Origin: Halioglobus maricola
Lineage (GTDB): Bacteria; Pseudomonadota; Gammaproteobacteria; Pseudomonadales; Halieaceae
Length of the DNA stretch: 64,000 nt
NCBI RefSeq assembly: GCF_009388985.1
Contig: NZ_CP036422.1
Location: 882,501 to 946,500 of the forward strand
Direction: 5' to 3'
Shown here: piece by piece, positions 19,416 to 29,300 of the stretch
Layout of the letters: each line of letters starts with the position of its first letter
Position numbering within the stretch: position 1 is the stretch's first letter
The notes under the pieces: model-generated
Told to the model about the DNA's origin: nothing
What the model saw: the letters and a program-made list of their open reading frames with translations, nothing else
Database searches by the model: none
Made by a program: the position numbers and the translations under genes

Positions 19416-19985
19416 GTGAGCATCAAAGCAGACAAGTGGATCCGTCGCATGGCGGAGCAACAGGGCATGATCGAACCTTTTGAAGCGGGCCAGGTGCGCG
19501 TCGACGAGGGCGGCGACAGGCTGATTTCCTACGGCACGTCCAGCTATGGTTATGACGTTCGCTGCTCGAATGAATTCAAGGTATTCACCAATATCAATTC
19601 TGCCACGGTGGATCCGAAGGGCTTCGATGAAGGTAGCTTTGTCGATGTAACCAGCGATGTGTGCGTGATCCCGCCGAATTCTTTTGCCCTGGCCCGGACG
19701 GTCGAGTACTTCCGCATTCCGCGCAATGTGCTCACCATTTGCCTGGGTAAATCCACCTATGCCCGCTGCGGCATCATTGTAAATGTGACACCCCTGGAGC
19801 CTGAGTGGGAAGGGCATGTGACGCTGGAATTCTCCAATACCACGACCTTACCGGCGAAGATCTACGCCAACGAGGGCGTTGCCCAGATGTTGTTCTTCGA
19901 ATCTGATGAAGTATGCGACGTGAGTTATAAGGATCGCGGCGGCAAGTATCAGGGCCAGACTGGCGTTACCCTTCCCAAGGCCTGA
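19416..19985 (+). CDS. dcd: dCTP deaminase
   Basis: This 189-residue enzyme converts dCTP to dUTP, feeding thymidylate synthesis. It matches the Pseudomonas-type subfamily along its length, with the trimer/active-site segments [25 protein letters not shown] (divided here as GKSTYARCG and PLEPEWEGH) containing the catalytic Glu, and the C-terminal [13 protein letters not shown] that closes over the triphosphate. It starts at GTG. It sits 45 bp after mrp. Confidence 0.97.
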   Translation: MSIKADKWIRRMAEQQGMIEPFEAGQVRVDEGGDRLISYGTSSYGYDVRCSNEFKVFTNINSATVDPKGFDEGSFVDVTSDVCVIPPNSFALARTVEYFRIPRNVLTICLGKSTYARCGIIVNVTPLEPEWEGHVTLEFSNTTTLPAKIYANEGVAQMLFFESDEVCDVSYKDRGGKYQGQTGVTLPKA

Positions 19986-19998
19986 GCGGCGCTCACAG

Positions 19999-20724
19999 CT
20001 ACTTGCCTATATTCGCGTCGAGTAACACCATCTCCACTGGCTTACCGTCCTCTACGTGGACGGTTTTCACCATGAGATAATCCAGCTCCGGTGCGATCCA
20101 GGTATCTGACTTGCGATCCGGATCGTCGTGAACGCGCTCGAAATGCAGAGTGTTGAATTTGCCCATCGGCGTTTCAATTTCTGCTTCGCCACGGTAAGTA
20201 AGAACGTAGTCTTTCACTTTTTTGGCGTCGGCGACGCGAATAGTGACGTCTTCCTTGGGGGTGGGGTCGTTGAGCAGGAACAGGCGCAATTGCTCCTGCT
20301 GGCTCATGCGGTCCAGAGTGCCCTCGGTGTAGGGAAGGTCGTACCACTGCTCTTTATAGAGGCTGCGGATCACGTCTGAGCCGGGGGTGAAGTGCACCTC
20401 GCGACGACGATTGATCAGCCCCGTGCCTTGATAGACATACGATTTGGGTTGCACCTTGTCGCCGTCGACCTTGAATACACTGATTTCCTGAAAACCCACC
20501 ACCATGATTTTGCCGCCGTTGGTGAGGGTATAGCTACCATCCCGATTGGCCTGCAGTTTGCGCGTGAGCTTAAGGCCAATACCGCGCGCCGTGGTTTTGT
20601 ACTCAGCGGTGTAGGGCTTGAGAGAGGTTTCGCTTGCCTGTGCCGGAAACCCGACAAGGACCAGCCCCAGGGCCAATATCGTGCCCAGGGCAGGCAGGCC
20701 GGTTTTAATGAACACCTTCAACAT
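19999..20724 (-). CDS. DUF3108 domain-containing secreted protein
   Basis: The protein has 241 residues with an N-terminal signal peptide (cleavage after about PAQA, residue 30). The rest matches the DUF3108 type, a beta-rich envelope protein found after purN in Pseudomonas and relatives (LKPYTAEYKTTARGIGLKLTRKL start, TPMGKFNTLHFERV and WIAPELDYLMVK segments). Function is unknown. Its start overlaps the purN end by 20 bp. Confidence 0.8.
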   Translation of the reverse strand: MLKVFIKTGLPALGTILALGLVLVGFPAQASETSLKPYTAEYKTTARGIGLKLTRKLQANRDGSYTLTNGGKIMVVGFQEISVFKVDGDKVQPKSYVYQGTGLINRRREVHFTPGSDVIRSLYKEQWYDLPYTEGTLDRMSQQEQLRLFLLNDPTPKEDVTIRVADAKKVKDYVLTYRGEAEIETPMGKFNTLHFERVHDDPDRKSDTWIAPELDYLMVKTVHVEDGKPVEMVLLDANIGK

Positions 20725-21364
20725 AATCTATACCTGTGGCGGGTATGGGCGCGCCGTCAAGGCGCGCGCCAGCCGCGGTCAGTTCCAGTCTACCCTCTAG
20801 CTGCCAACGGGCGGCGATAGGGTAGATAACGTGTTCCTGCACTATGACGCGTGCCGCCAGTGATTCGGCGGTGTCGCCGGGCTCTACCGCGACTCGGGCC
20901 TGGATAATCGGCGGCCCGCCGTCCAGCTCCGGGGTCACGTAGTGCACGGTGACACCCGCTTCGGCGTCGCCAGCAGTCAGTGCGCGCTGGTGGGTGTGCA
21001 GTCCCGGGTACTTGGGCAGCAGGGACGGGTGAATGTTCAATAATTTTCCGGCAAAAGGTTCGATGAAGACCGGTGTGAGAATTCGCATGAATCCCGCGAG
21101 GATAACCAGGTCCGGCTCGTGGCGGGCCAGCGCGTGCACCAGGGCGGCGTCGAACGTTTCGCGCGAATCGTAATTCTTGTGGTTGACGCAGGTGGTTTCG
21201 AGACCTGCCTGCGCAGCGCGCTCAAGCCCCGCTGCATCCGGCTTGTTGCTCAGCACCAGGCAGATTTCAGCGTTGAGGTCGCCGGTCTGGCAGGCGTCAA
21301 TAAAGGCCTGCATGTTGGAACCGCGCCCGGATATCAGGATCGCGATGCGGGCTTTGGCGCTCAC
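20705..21364 (-). CDS. purN: Phosphoribosylglycinamide formyltransferase
   Basis: PurN transfers a formyl group from 10-formyl-THF to GAR in purine synthesis. Of 219 residues; motifs: [13 protein letters not shown] for the phosphate site, and the catalytic triad Asn-His-Asp in [14 protein letters not shown] and [12 protein letters not shown]. The start was set at GTG 21364, which overlaps the purM stop as GTGA; an upstream ATG in frame lies inside purM and adds non-homologous sequence. Confidence 0.96.
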   Translation of the reverse strand: MSAKARIAILISGRGSNMQAFIDACQTGDLNAEICLVLSNKPDAAGLERAAQAGLETTCVNHKNYDSRETFDAALVHALARHEPDLVILAGFMRILTPVFIEPFAGKLLNIHPSLLPKYPGLHTHQRALTAGDAEAGVTVHYVTPELDGGPPIIQARVAVEPGDTAESLAARVIVQEHVIYPIAARWQLEGRLELTAAGARLDGAPIPATGIDYVEGVH

Positions 21365-22401
21365 GGCTTGAGTACGACCTCGTTGCTGCCGGTGGTAATG
21401 CCACCGATGCGCCATGCGCTGTGGCCGGACGCTTGCAGTGAGGCGATCGTAGCCGCTTCATCGGCAGCGCTTACGCACACTACCATGCCCACGCCGCAGT
21501 TAAATGTACGGTACATTTCCCGTGTGTCGACGTTGCCCTGACTCTGCAGCCAGTTGAATACGGCTGGCCAGTCCCAGCTGGTGGTGTCGATCTCTGCATT
21601 GCAGTTTTCGGGCAGTACCCGGGGCAGGTTTTCCAGCAGGCCACCACCGGTGATGTGGGACAGGGCTTTCACATTGACCTGTTTGAAGAGCGCCAGCAGG
21701 GCTTTGACATAGATGATGGTCGGAGCCAACAGTGCTTCGCCCAGGGTGGTGTCGCCCAGAGCTTGTCCCAGGTCGGCATCGCTCACCTCGATAATCTTGC
21801 GTACCAGGGAGTAGCCATTGGAGTGGGCGCCGCTTGAACCGATGCCGATCAGTACGTCGCCCTCGGCGACGCCGCTGCCATCGATAATTTCAGATTTTTC
21901 GACCACGCCAACACAGAATCCGGCCAGGTCGTAGTCTTCACCCTCGTACATTCCGGGCATTTCGGCGGTCTCGCCGCCCACCAGCGCGCAGCCAGAGAGC
22001 TCGCAACCTCTGCCAATGCCCTCGACGACATCTGCCGCGGTGTCCACGTTCAGGGCGCCGGTGGCGTAGTAATCGAGGAAGAACAGCGGTTCGGCGCCAG
22101 CGACGACCAGGTCGTTGACGCACATCGCCACCAGATCGATACCAATGGTGTTGTGAACGCCAAGGTCCATGGCCAGGCGCAGTTTGGTTCCCACGCCATC
22201 GGTGCCCGATACGAGTACCGGCTGTTTATAGCCTTCGGGGATCTCACACAGCGCCCCAAAACCGCCCAGGCCGCCCATTACTTCAGGGCGCGCCGTGCGC
22301 TTGGAAACACCTTTGATACGCTCAACCAGGGCATTGCCGGCGTCGATATTGACCCCTGCGTCCTTGTAGCTGAGGGAGGAGGGGGTGCTGCTGTCAGTCA
22401 T
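21361..22401 (-). CDS. purM: Phosphoribosylformylglycinamidine cyclo-ligase
   Basis: PurM (AIR synthetase) closes the imidazole ring using ATP. The 346-residue length fits E. coli (345). Family segments visible: [18 protein letters not shown] at the start, [36 protein letters not shown] and [19 protein letters not shown] 22401 was chosen over the longer frame because the first 27 residues of the latter are not family-like. It forms an operon with purN and the DUF3108 gene and is divergent from DUF2066. Confidence 0.97.
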   Translation of the reverse strand: MTDSSTPSSLSYKDAGVNIDAGNALVERIKGVSKRTARPEVMGGLGGFGALCEIPEGYKQPVLVSGTDGVGTKLRLAMDLGVHNTIGIDLVAMCVNDLVVAGAEPLFFLDYYATGALNVDTAADVVEGIGRGCELSGCALVGGETAEMPGMYEGEDYDLAGFCVGVVEKSEIIDGSGVAEGDVLIGIGSSGAHSNGYSLVRKIIEVSDADLGQALGDTTLGEALLAPTIIYVKALLALFKQVNVKALSHITGGGLLENLPRVLPENCNAEIDTTSWDWPAVFNWLQSQGNVDTREMYRTFNCGVGMVVCVSAADEAATIASLQASGHSAWRIGGITTGSNEVVLKP

Positions 22402-22556
22402 GGGCTTTGGCGTCCGGGGTAGATGTAAAGTGGTCATTGCAAAACGGGCGGCTATTTTAGCTTGCCAGCCTCTCCGGCGCACCTGCCAATTTTGTGGCCG
22501 CTGTTGGATTGATGGCTGCTACAATACTGGCCCTGATCATTCACTGGAGCTAGCTG

Positions 22557-23594
22557 GTGCCCGGTACAATATTTCGTCTTTTGGCCGTGATGGCAGTCGG
22601 CCTGCTGCTGGCCGGCACTGTATCTGCCGATGTGGTGCAAAACCTCTATTCCGCCCGGGTGCCTGTTGTGGACCAGAGCTCCCAGACTATTGCGGCTGCA
22701 GCCAGTGATGCACTTGGCCAGGTGGTTGTTAAAGTGTCCGGCAGTGAAGAGGCTCTCGAACATCCCACTGTCCGCAAGGCCATGGGCAACGCCCGCAGCC
22801 AGGTTCAGCAGTATGCCTTCCAGGATGGTGATACCGGACTGGTGGCGCGCTTTCAGTTCGAAACCAGTTATGTGCAGCGCCTGGTCAAGCAGGCAGGATT
22901 GCCATTGTGGACCGCCAACCGACCGCGGGTGATCGCGTGGCTGGTGACAGAGCAAGGCGGCGAGCGCCAATTCGTGAACATGGATACCACGCCTGAGCTG
23001 GCTCGTGAGTTGATGGACGAATTTGACGCTCGGGGCGTACCCGCCCAGCTCCCGCTTTACGACCTCACCGATGCCACGGCAGTCAGTACTGACGATGTCT
23101 GGGCTCTCAATGGCGATGCCCTGCAAGCCGCGTCGCAACGCTACGACGTGGACGATGTGCTGTTCGGGCGTGTAGTGGCGATGTCCACTGGCGAATGGCT
23201 GGGTGACTGGAGCTATCTCTATGGGCGCCATCGCCTCGACCGTCACGCATCGGCTCCTGAGTCCCTTGGTTTCTCTCGCCAGGGAGTAGCGCTGGCGGCG
23301 GAAAGCATGGCGCAGCGGTACGCCGTGGTCACCAGTGGCGCCGACGATGCTCGGGTGGTGATGAATGTAACCGGTATTAACGAGTTCGGCGCTTACGCCG
23401 AGCTGGTCAACTGGCTGGAAGGTCTCGAGCTGGTCGACCACGCCAATGTCAGGCGTATTGCAGGTGACCGGGTGGAGCTCACTCTGGTCTCTATGGCTGA
23501 CGCTGACGACCTCGCCAAGCTGATTGAGTTGAATGAACATCTCGTGCCTCAGGCGGTAGTGCCTGGACAGCTGGATTACCTATGGCAGAAATGA
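22557..23594 (+). CDS. DUF2066 domain-containing exported protein
   Basis: The protein has 345 residues and starts at GTG. The N-terminal signal peptide ends near LLAGTVSA (about residue 22), and NLYSARVPVVDQSSQTIAAAASDALGQVVVKVSG is the typical DUF2066 opening. These proteins precede a PerM-like permease and hda in Pseudomonas and related bacteria; no function is established. Its end overlaps the permease start by 13 bp. Confidence 0.83.
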   Translation: MPGTIFRLLAVMAVGLLLAGTVSADVVQNLYSARVPVVDQSSQTIAAAASDALGQVVVKVSGSEEALEHPTVRKAMGNARSQVQQYAFQDGDTGLVARFQFETSYVQRLVKQAGLPLWTANRPRVIAWLVTEQGGERQFVNMDTTPELARELMDEFDARGVPAQLPLYDLTDATAVSTDDVWALNGDALQAASQRYDVDDVLFGRVVAMSTGEWLGDWSYLYGRHRLDRHASAPESLGFSRQGVALAAESMAQRYAVVTSGADDARVVMNVTGINEFGAYAELVNWLEGLELVDHANVRRIAGDRVELTLVSMADADDLAKLIELNEHLVPQAVVPGQLDYLWQK

Positions 23595-24664
23595 CCCCTC
23601 AGCAGGAGGCCGTGATCAAGCGCTGGCCGCTGTTGCTGGCGGTTTTTGTCGTGGCCGGCGTGCTGCTTTACATGCTCGAACCCATTCTCAGCCCTTTTGT
23701 GTTGGGCGCACTGATTGCCTATCTGGGTGACCCGCTTGTGGATGCCTGGGAGCGGCGTGGTCTCAGCCGTACCGGTGGCGTATTGGTGGTTTTCCTGTTG
23801 TTTACCCTGTTGTTCCTTGCCGCCACGTTGTTTGCCGTGCCGCGGCTGCTGCATCAGTTGGATGCGCTGGTTTCGCGGGTGCCGGATATTTATCACTGGC
23901 TCACCCAGGTAGCGGTGCCCTGGTTGCAAGTGAGGCTTGATCTGCCGGGCTCGAGCCTGCCGCAAATGGACTGGTCTGAACAGGTGGCGAATAACTGGCA
24001 GTCAGTGGGTAAGTTTACGGCCTCGACGCTGAGACAAATTACCGGATCTGGTGCCAGCCTGATGTTGGGCCTGGCCAATCTGGCCCTGGTGCCGGTCGTG
24101 GCGTTCTACCTGATGCGTGACTGGGACCACCTTGTGGCCAAGGCGCTCGATATTCTGCCGCTGGCATGGCAGGACCGTGTGGGTTACATGGTGGGCGAGG
24201 CGGACGAGGTGGTTGGCGCGTTTCTGCGAGGCCAGTTTCTGGTGATGTGCGCTCTGGGGGTTATCTACAGCCTCGGTCTCTGGGTCGTGGGCCTGGAACT
24301 GGCGCTGCTGCTCGGACTGATTGCCGGGCTTGCCAGCATCGTGCCTTACCTGGGTTTTCTGGTGGGAATTGTAGCCTCTTTTATCGCCGCATACGCCCAG
24401 TTTGGAGAGTGGACGGCGCTACTGTGGGTGGCGATCGTTTTTGGTATCGGCCAGGCGCTGGAGTCGATGATTCTCACTCCTGTTTTAGTGGGCGACCGAA
24501 TCGGCCTGCATCCCGTCGCCGTTATTTTTGCTTTGATGGCGGGCGGTCAGCTAGCCGGCTTTGTGGGCGTGGTTATGGCCCTGCCAGTGGCGGCTGTCAT
24601 CATGGTGTTTGTCCGCCACGCTGTGGCTCACTACCGCGCCAGCGAGCTTTATCATGGCGAGTGA
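23582..24664 (+). CDS. PerM/AI-2E family transporter
   Basis: This 360-residue membrane protein of the AI-2E exporter family (UPF0118) has about eight helices: two pairs near the N-terminus, a periplasmic/linker part (about 85-150), and four to five helices after 155. The family segment GLASIVPYLGFLVG and the PVLVGDRIGLHPVAVIFALM loop are clear. Substrates of this family are diverse, so the substrate is not predicted. It is translationally coupled with its upstream and downstream genes. Confidence 0.88.
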   Translation: MAEMTPQQEAVIKRWPLLLAVFVVAGVLLYMLEPILSPFVLGALIAYLGDPLVDAWERRGLSRTGGVLVVFLLFTLLFLAATLFAVPRLLHQLDALVSRVPDIYHWLTQVAVPWLQVRLDLPGSSLPQMDWSEQVANNWQSVGKFTASTLRQITGSGASLMLGLANLALVPVVAFYLMRDWDHLVAKALDILPLAWQDRVGYMVGEADEVVGAFLRGQFLVMCALGVIYSLGLWVVGLELALLLGLIAGLASIVPYLGFLVGIVASFIAAYAQFGEWTALLWVAIVFGIGQALESMILTPVLVGDRIGLHPVAVIFALMAGGQLAGFVGVVMALPVAAVIMVFVRHAVAHYRASELYHGE

Positions 24665-25349
24665 GGCGCAGCTCGCACTGCCCGTCCTCATACGGGACGA
24701 TGCTACCTTTGATAATTACCTCGCGGGCGAGGGCGGCAAAGTGTTGCTCGGTGGTCTGCGACAGCAGCTGACCCCTGACGGGGAGCCGCTGATCTTTCTT
24801 CACGGCGGCGCGGGCAGCGGCAAATCGCACCTGTTGCAAGCAGCTTGTCACCTGGCCGAGGGGAGAGCGCTTTATCTACCGTTGGCAGATCTTGCCGGCT
24901 ATGCGCCTGAAGAGGTTTTGGCTGGCGCCGAGCAGATGCCGCTGCTGTGCCTGGATGATCTGGATGCGGTGGTGGGCAATGAGGCTTGGGAGCTAGCTCT
25001 TTTTAACTTGTATAACGCGGCACGTGATGCTGGCTGTCGCTTGCTGCTGGCGGCGGCGGCCTCGCCCAGAGAACTCGCGATTGATCTTGCCGACCTGCGT
25101 TCGCGCCTGGCCTGGGGGGTGGTGTATCACCTTCCGGCGAGTGACGATGAACGCAAATGCCTTATCCTCGAGTTCCGCGCCGGCCTGCGCGGTTTGCAGT
25201 TACCGCCAGAGGTAGCCGCATTTTTGGTCAAGCGCGCGCCGCGCAGCCTGGATGGCTTGCTGGATTGCCTGGATAAACTGGACCGAGCGTCACTGGCACA
25301 CCAGCGCGCGCTCTCAATTCCTTTCGTAAAACAAACACTTGATTTGTAA
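24654..25349 (+). CDS. hda: DnaA regulatory inactivator Hda
   Basis: Hda promotes ATP hydrolysis by DnaA bound to the DNA-loaded sliding clamp, preventing over-initiation. The 231-residue AAA+ protein shows Walker A GGAGSGKSH (about residues 50-58), Walker B-like LLCLDDLDAV, and a C-terminal lid region. A hydrophobic clamp-binding motif near the start (QLALPV, residues 6-11) agrees with the family. ATG 24654 overlaps the permease end by 11 bp; an upstream in-frame start would lie in the permease and was rejected. Confidence 0.94.
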   Translation: MASEAQLALPVLIRDDATFDNYLAGEGGKVLLGGLRQQLTPDGEPLIFLHGGAGSGKSHLLQAACHLAEGRALYLPLADLAGYAPEEVLAGAEQMPLLCLDDLDAVVGNEAWELALFNLYNAARDAGCRLLLAAAASPRELAIDLADLRSRLAWGVVYHLPASDDERKCLILEFRAGLRGLQLPPEVAAFLVKRAPRSLDGLLDCLDKLDRASLAHQRALSIPFVKQTLDL

Positions 25350-25371
25350 CCCTGTAGGGAGATTCAACCGC

Positions 25372-26412
25372 ATGCAAAAGAAAATACTCACAGCTGTTGT
25401 AGCAGCAACCATTAGCCTGGGTGCACTTGCTCCCGCGGCGAACGCCGAGCTACCTCTGACCCTGAACCTCGGTATGGGCTTATGGAAAAACGATAGCTCG
25501 CGAAATCTGAACGACACCGAGACACCATGGGCTGGCCTTGAATGGGCATTCAATGACAACTGGGCCGCCGAGGTGATGTACGCCGACGACGATGCTCGCA
25601 CTGAAGATGGCATGGGGCGCGCTGATATCGTGACCTGGCAGTTGGGCATGAAGTACTACGGAGGCAGTTACATTGGTGATGCCGGCCGCATCCGTCCTTA
25701 CCTGGCCTTTGGTGCTGGCGAGATAGACATTGACTACGGAGCTGCGGATACCGTGGAAACCACGCTGAACGGCGGCCTCGGTGCCCGTTGGATGATCACC
25801 CAGCGCCTGGGGCTTTCCGGTGAAGCGCGCATGCTTTATAGCCTGGATGAGCACTATAAAGATACGCTGCTCAGTATTGGCCTGAACTTTTACCTCGGTA
25901 ATGTTGATGGCAACACCGGAGCCGGCGCCAGTGATGCCGGCGGTTATTCTACCGGCGATGAAGATGGCGACGGCGTGACCGATGATATGGATCAGTGCCC
26001 AGGTACACCCGCCGGTACGCGGGTCGATTCAGTGGGCTGCCCACTGCCGGTCACCGAGGTGGCTTCCATCAAAATGATGGTGAACTTCGGTTTTGATTCT
26101 TCAACCGTTGAAGAAAAGTACTTCAGCGATATCAGTGAACTGGCTGTATTTCTGCAGCGCTTTGAAGACGTGCATGTAGACGTCGAGGGGCACACGGATA
26201 GCTCAGGCCCCGATGACTACAACCAGAGCTTGTCTCAGCGACGGGCACAGGCTGTTGTCGACTTGCTGGTCAATGAGTACGGCATCGCGGCTCGCCGTCT
26301 GGAAGCAAAAGGTTACGGCGAAAGCCAGCCTGTTGCAGACAATGCTACCAAGGAAGGTCGCGCTGAGAATCGTCGCGTGATGGCCACTCTCGAAGTCGAG
26401 TACGCCGACTAG
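25372..26412 (+). CDS. OmpA-family outer membrane protein
   Basis: This 346-residue protein has a signal peptide ending in ANA (residue 25), an N-terminal eight-strand OmpA/OmpW-like beta barrel (about 26-180), an acidic thrombospondin type 3-like linker DEDGDGVTDDMDQCPGTP with a disulfide Cys pair, and a C-terminal OmpA peptidoglycan-binding domain with GHTDSSGPDDYNQSLSQRRA. It links outer membrane and cell wall. The start follows a TAGGGAG site; 22 bp separate it from hda. Confidence 0.93.
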   Translation: MQKKILTAVVAATISLGALAPAANAELPLTLNLGMGLWKNDSSRNLNDTETPWAGLEWAFNDNWAAEVMYADDDARTEDGMGRADIVTWQLGMKYYGGSYIGDAGRIRPYLAFGAGEIDIDYGAADTVETTLNGGLGARWMITQRLGLSGEARMLYSLDEHYKDTLLSIGLNFYLGNVDGNTGAGASDAGGYSTGDEDGDGVTDDMDQCPGTPAGTRVDSVGCPLPVTEVASIKMMVNFGFDSSTVEEKYFSDISELAVFLQRFEDVHVDVEGHTDSSGPDDYNQSLSQRRAQAVVDLLVNEYGIAARRLEAKGYGESQPVADNATKEGRAENRRVMATLEVEYAD

Positions 26413-26420
26413 GCAATTAT

Positions 26421-26446
26421 GTAAGCGCGGCTTTAGCCGCGCTTAC
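26421..26446. terminator. Hairpin between convergent genes
   Basis: A perfect 11-bp stem, GTAAGCGCGGC with GCCGCGCTTAC, and a TTTA loop lies between the OmpA gene and the convergent DUF3014 gene. There is no strong T-run on either side, so it may be a 3'-end stabiliser rather than a strict intrinsic terminator. Confidence 0.6.
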
Positions 26447-26453
26447 ACCTCGC

Positions 26454-27356
26454 CTACTGATTGAGCAATTCCTCACGCAGCGCTCTGGCCTGCGCCTGCA
26501 GCAGGGCCTGGTTCTCAGGCCCCATCCGCAACAGCTGCTTGGCTAGTGGGCTGAGCGCTTCCAGTTCCGGGTCCACGTAGTGCCAGGTGGTGACATCTTT
26601 CTCCAGCGCAGCGGGCCCCTCCAATGTTGGTGCTTCGATCACCTGGTCGAGAGCGCGGATAAGCGTGTTGTCCAGCTGCTGTTCCTTATAGCCCAATGCC
26701 GCATACGCCTCTTCCAGTAGTGGGCGGAAAGTATTGAATGCCGTCGCCAGGGTGCCTGTGTCCAGTGTCGCGATGGCCTGGGTATAGCCGTCGTAGCGGC
26801 TGTAGCTGGCGGGATCAATGTAGGCCGTGTCCCCCTGCTGTATTACCGCGAATTTTTCCTCCGGGGGTGGCAGCTTGAACACCTCATGGAAGACGCGCCC
26901 CTGGCTGGTGGCATCTATGAGTCCGGCCATGCGGTCTAGCAGTTGATCGTTGTCCAGCGTGTTGGCGAGATCTGTGTCAGCCAGTAGCGGGGCCATTTCG
27001 TTCCGTACCACGGGATCGCTTTCGTCCAGTGTCAAAGGCGGAGGGGGTGGCGGCTCATTCGGCTCGGGGGTGATGTCTTCGATTACCTCTGGTTCAGGGA
27101 TGTCCGGTTCGGGCGGTGCCACTGGCTCTGGCAGTGCGGGCGGTTCGGCGGGGGTGATCTCTGCCGCCGGTGGTGGGGGCGGTGGCGGCGCATCGTCCGG
27201 GCTGAACAGGAACCAGGCTGCGGCGGCGACTAGCAGGCCCACGCCGATGATAATCGGGATGACTGGCAGGCCACCCTCGGTTTCCTCTTGCTCGAAGTGG
27301 CGATCTTCCTGGTCCGCTTGCATGGGCTGCTCCGTGCTCTCATTGTCGGTATTCAT
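26454..27356 (-). CDS. DUF3014 domain-containing membrane-anchored protein
   Basis: The 300-residue protein has a short acidic cytoplasmic N-terminus, one membrane helix (about 31-50, GLPVIPIIIGVGLLVAAAAW), a long Pro/Glu-rich periplasmic linker (about 53-108), and a globular C-terminal part (about 110-295) matching the DUF3014 type. Function unknown. The Pro-rich stretch resembles TonB-like spacers and may cross the periplasm. Confidence 0.8.
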   Translation of the reverse strand: MNTDNESTEQPMQADQEDRHFEQEETEGGLPVIPIIIGVGLLVAAAAWFLFSPDDAPPPPPPPAAEITPAEPPALPEPVAPPEPDIPEPEVIEDITPEPNEPPPPPPLTLDESDPVVRNEMAPLLADTDLANTLDNDQLLDRMAGLIDATSQGRVFHEVFKLPPPEEKFAVIQQGDTAYIDPASYSRYDGYTQAIATLDTGTLATAFNTFRPLLEEAYAALGYKEQQLDNTLIRALDQVIEAPTLEGPAALEKDVTTWHYVDPELEALSPLAKQLLRMGPENQALLQAQARALREELLNQ

Positions 27357-27390
27357 TCGACTCCTCCGGCTGGATTGGGTTCCTTCGATA

Positions 27391-28164
27391 TCAGGTCAAT
27401 TCAAACTTATCCGCGTCCATGGCAAACGGGAAACGCTGTCGATACTTTGCGAGCTCGTCGCCCGAGAAAGTTACCGCACTAACGGTGTTTGCGTCTGCCA
27501 TGTCTGCGGCCAGCGTGCCATCTGCCTTTACTGCCAGGCTATCGCCACTGTAACTGAGCTTGTTGGCGTCTTTACCGATGCGATTCACGCCTACCACGCA
27601 AGCCTGGTTCTCGATAGCGCGGGCAACTAAAAGTGACCGCCAGTGCAGGGCACGGCTGTCGGGCCAGTTCGCCACGTAGAGGGCCATGTCGTAGTCGTCG
27701 CGGTTGCGCGAGAATACCGGGAAGCGCAGGTCGTAGCAGACTTGCAGCAGTATTCGCCAGCCGCGCCATGTCACTACCACGCGTTCTTTGCCATCGCCGT
27801 AACGTTTGTGTTCGCCAGCCATGCGGAAGAGGTGCCGTTTATCGTAAAACTCGCAGCTGTCCGCGGTGACGAATAACATACGGTTGTAGACTGTACTGGC
27901 ATCAAGCGTCACGGCGATACTTCCGGTTATCGCGCAATTGTGTTCACCTGCCAGCTCACGCATCCATTGTTCGGTAGCGCCCCCGGGCCGCTCGGCGTTG
28001 GCCAGTGCATTCATGGAAAAACCGGTAGTGAACATTTCCGGCAAGACGATCAGGTCTGATTCAGGGGCAAGGCCAGCAATGGTATCGCCAATCTGTTTGC
28101 GGTTGTCTTCAGGTGACTCCCAGGCGAGCTCGCGTTGTACCAGGGCTACGGTTATATCTTGCAT
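27391..28164 (-). CDS. Omega-amidase YafV-like (nitrilase superfamily)
   Basis: This 257-residue carbon-nitrogen hydrolase has the Glu-Lys-Cys triad: Glu43 in VLPEMFTTGF, Lys109 in FYDKRHLF, Cys143 in QVCYDLRFP. Length and motifs fit E. coli YafV (256), which hydrolyses alpha-ketoglutaramate or alpha-ketosuccinamate produced by glutamine/asparagine transaminases. Its start overlaps the aminotransferase end by 13 bp. The pair fits the glutamine transaminase/omega-amidase route used in methionine salvage. A longer frame upstream is inside the aminotransferase and was rejected. Confidence 0.9.
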   Translation of the reverse strand: MQDITVALVQRELAWESPEDNRKQIGDTIAGLAPESDLIVLPEMFTTGFSMNALANAERPGGATEQWMRELAGEHNCAITGSIAVTLDASTVYNRMLFVTADSCEFYDKRHLFRMAGEHKRYGDGKERVVVTWRGWRILLQVCYDLRFPVFSRNRDDYDMALYVANWPDSRALHWRSLLVARAIENQACVVGVNRIGKDANKLSYSGDSLAVKADGTLAADMADANTVSAVTFSGDELAKYRQRFPFAMDADKFELT

Positions 28165-29300
28165 AGAATCTCCGCTGCTTGGAGCAGCACCTCGTCTGAC
28201 TTGGCAAAGCAAAAACGCAGGACTTGCCGCTCCGGAGGTTCCTGCGAAAATGGCGAAATTGGTATGGACGCCACACCGAGCTCTCGCGTCCATTGTTCGC
28301 ACAGTTGGTGATCGGGGGTGGACGTGATCGCACTGTAGTCCAGCAGTTGGAAGTAGGTGCCGCTGCTGGGTGTGATCGCAAAACGCGAATCGCGCAATGC
28401 GTAGATAAACAGATCTCTCTTTGCCTGGTAGAAAGCGCCCAGACCCTGTGGGTAATTTGGCTCGGCCGCAAGAAAGTCGGCCAGCGCTTGCTGGACCGGC
28501 GTCACCGCGACAAACGCCACAAATTGATGCACTTTGCGCAGTTCTGCCGTGAGCGCGGGCGGCGCCACGCAGTAGCCGGTTTTCCAGCCGGTGACACTGA
28601 AGGTTTTACCGAACGAGTAGTGAGCAAAGCTGCGCTGGCGAAGCCCTTCCCATTGCAGTACCGAGCAGTGACGTTTGCCGTCGTAGACGAGGTGTTCGTA
28701 CACCTCGTCGCTACACACCAGTAGGTCGTGCTCCTCCACCAGTCGTTCCAGTTCGTCCATGTCCTGCACGGTAAACGTACTACCGGTGGGATTGTGTGGC
28801 GTGTTGATCATTATCATACGGGTGCGTGACGTGATCGCTGCGCGAATACGCTGCCAGTCCGGTGTGAAACCGTCTTCGCTGAGGGGGACGTGCACCGCCA
28901 CGCCGCCGGCGAGTTCAATGGAAGGCGCGTAGCTGTCGTAGCAGGGGTCAAGCACGACCACCTCGTCGCCCGACCGCACACTGGCCATGACCGCGCAGTA
29001 GATGCCCTCTGTTGCACCGGGTACCACCGTGATTTCGGTGTCAGGGTTGACGCGCACACCGCGGGTGACCTGCAGTTGATGAGCAAGTTGTTCACGCAGG
29101 GCAGGCAGGCCCGCCATGGGCGCGTATTGATTGTGGCCTTCCATCGTGGCGCGGGCGAGTGCCTCTCGCAGGCCCAGGGGCGCCTCGAAATCGGGAAAAC
29201 CCTGTGACAGGTTGATAGCCCCGCACTCTGCCGCCATCGCGGACATGCGAGTGAAGATCGTGGTGCCCACATTCGGCAGCTTGGATTGTAAGGTGACCAT
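28152..29300 (-). CDS. Methionine/glutamine-type PLP aminotransferase (YbdL-like)
   Basis: This class I/II aminotransferase has 382 residues. The PLP lysine is Lys232 in SFGKTFSVTGWK. NTPHNPTGSTF, CSDEVYEHLVYDG and the start NLSQGFPDFEAP fit the methionine aminotransferase/glutamine transaminase K group. It would transaminate methionine or 4-methylthio-2-oxobutyrate with glutamine, and the neighbouring omega-amidase would remove the product. It ends up 0 bp from the Lrp-type regulator stop, all on one strand. Confidence 0.9.
   Translation of the reverse strand: MVTLQSKLPNVGTTIFTRMSAMAAECGAINLSQGFPDFEAPLGLREALARATMEGHNQYAPMAGLPALREQLAHQLQVTRGVRVNPDTEITVVPGATEGIYCAVMASVRSGDEVVVLDPCYDSYAPSIELAGGVAVHVPLSEDGFTPDWQRIRAAITSRTRMIMINTPHNPTGSTFTVQDMDELERLVEEHDLLVCSDEVYEHLVYDGKRHCSVLQWEGLRQRSFAHYSFGKTFSVTGWKTGYCVAPPALTAELRKVHQFVAFVAVTPVQQALADFLAAEPNYPQGLGAFYQAKRDLFIYALRDSRFAITPSSGTYFQLLDYSAITSTPDHQLCEQWTRELGVASIPISPFSQEPPERQVLRFCFAKSDEVLLQAAEILCKI

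Noticed and set aside
22452..23540. 362-residue frame antisense to the DUF2066 gene
   Set aside because: The sense gene has a signal peptide and family segments; the antisense frame has none.
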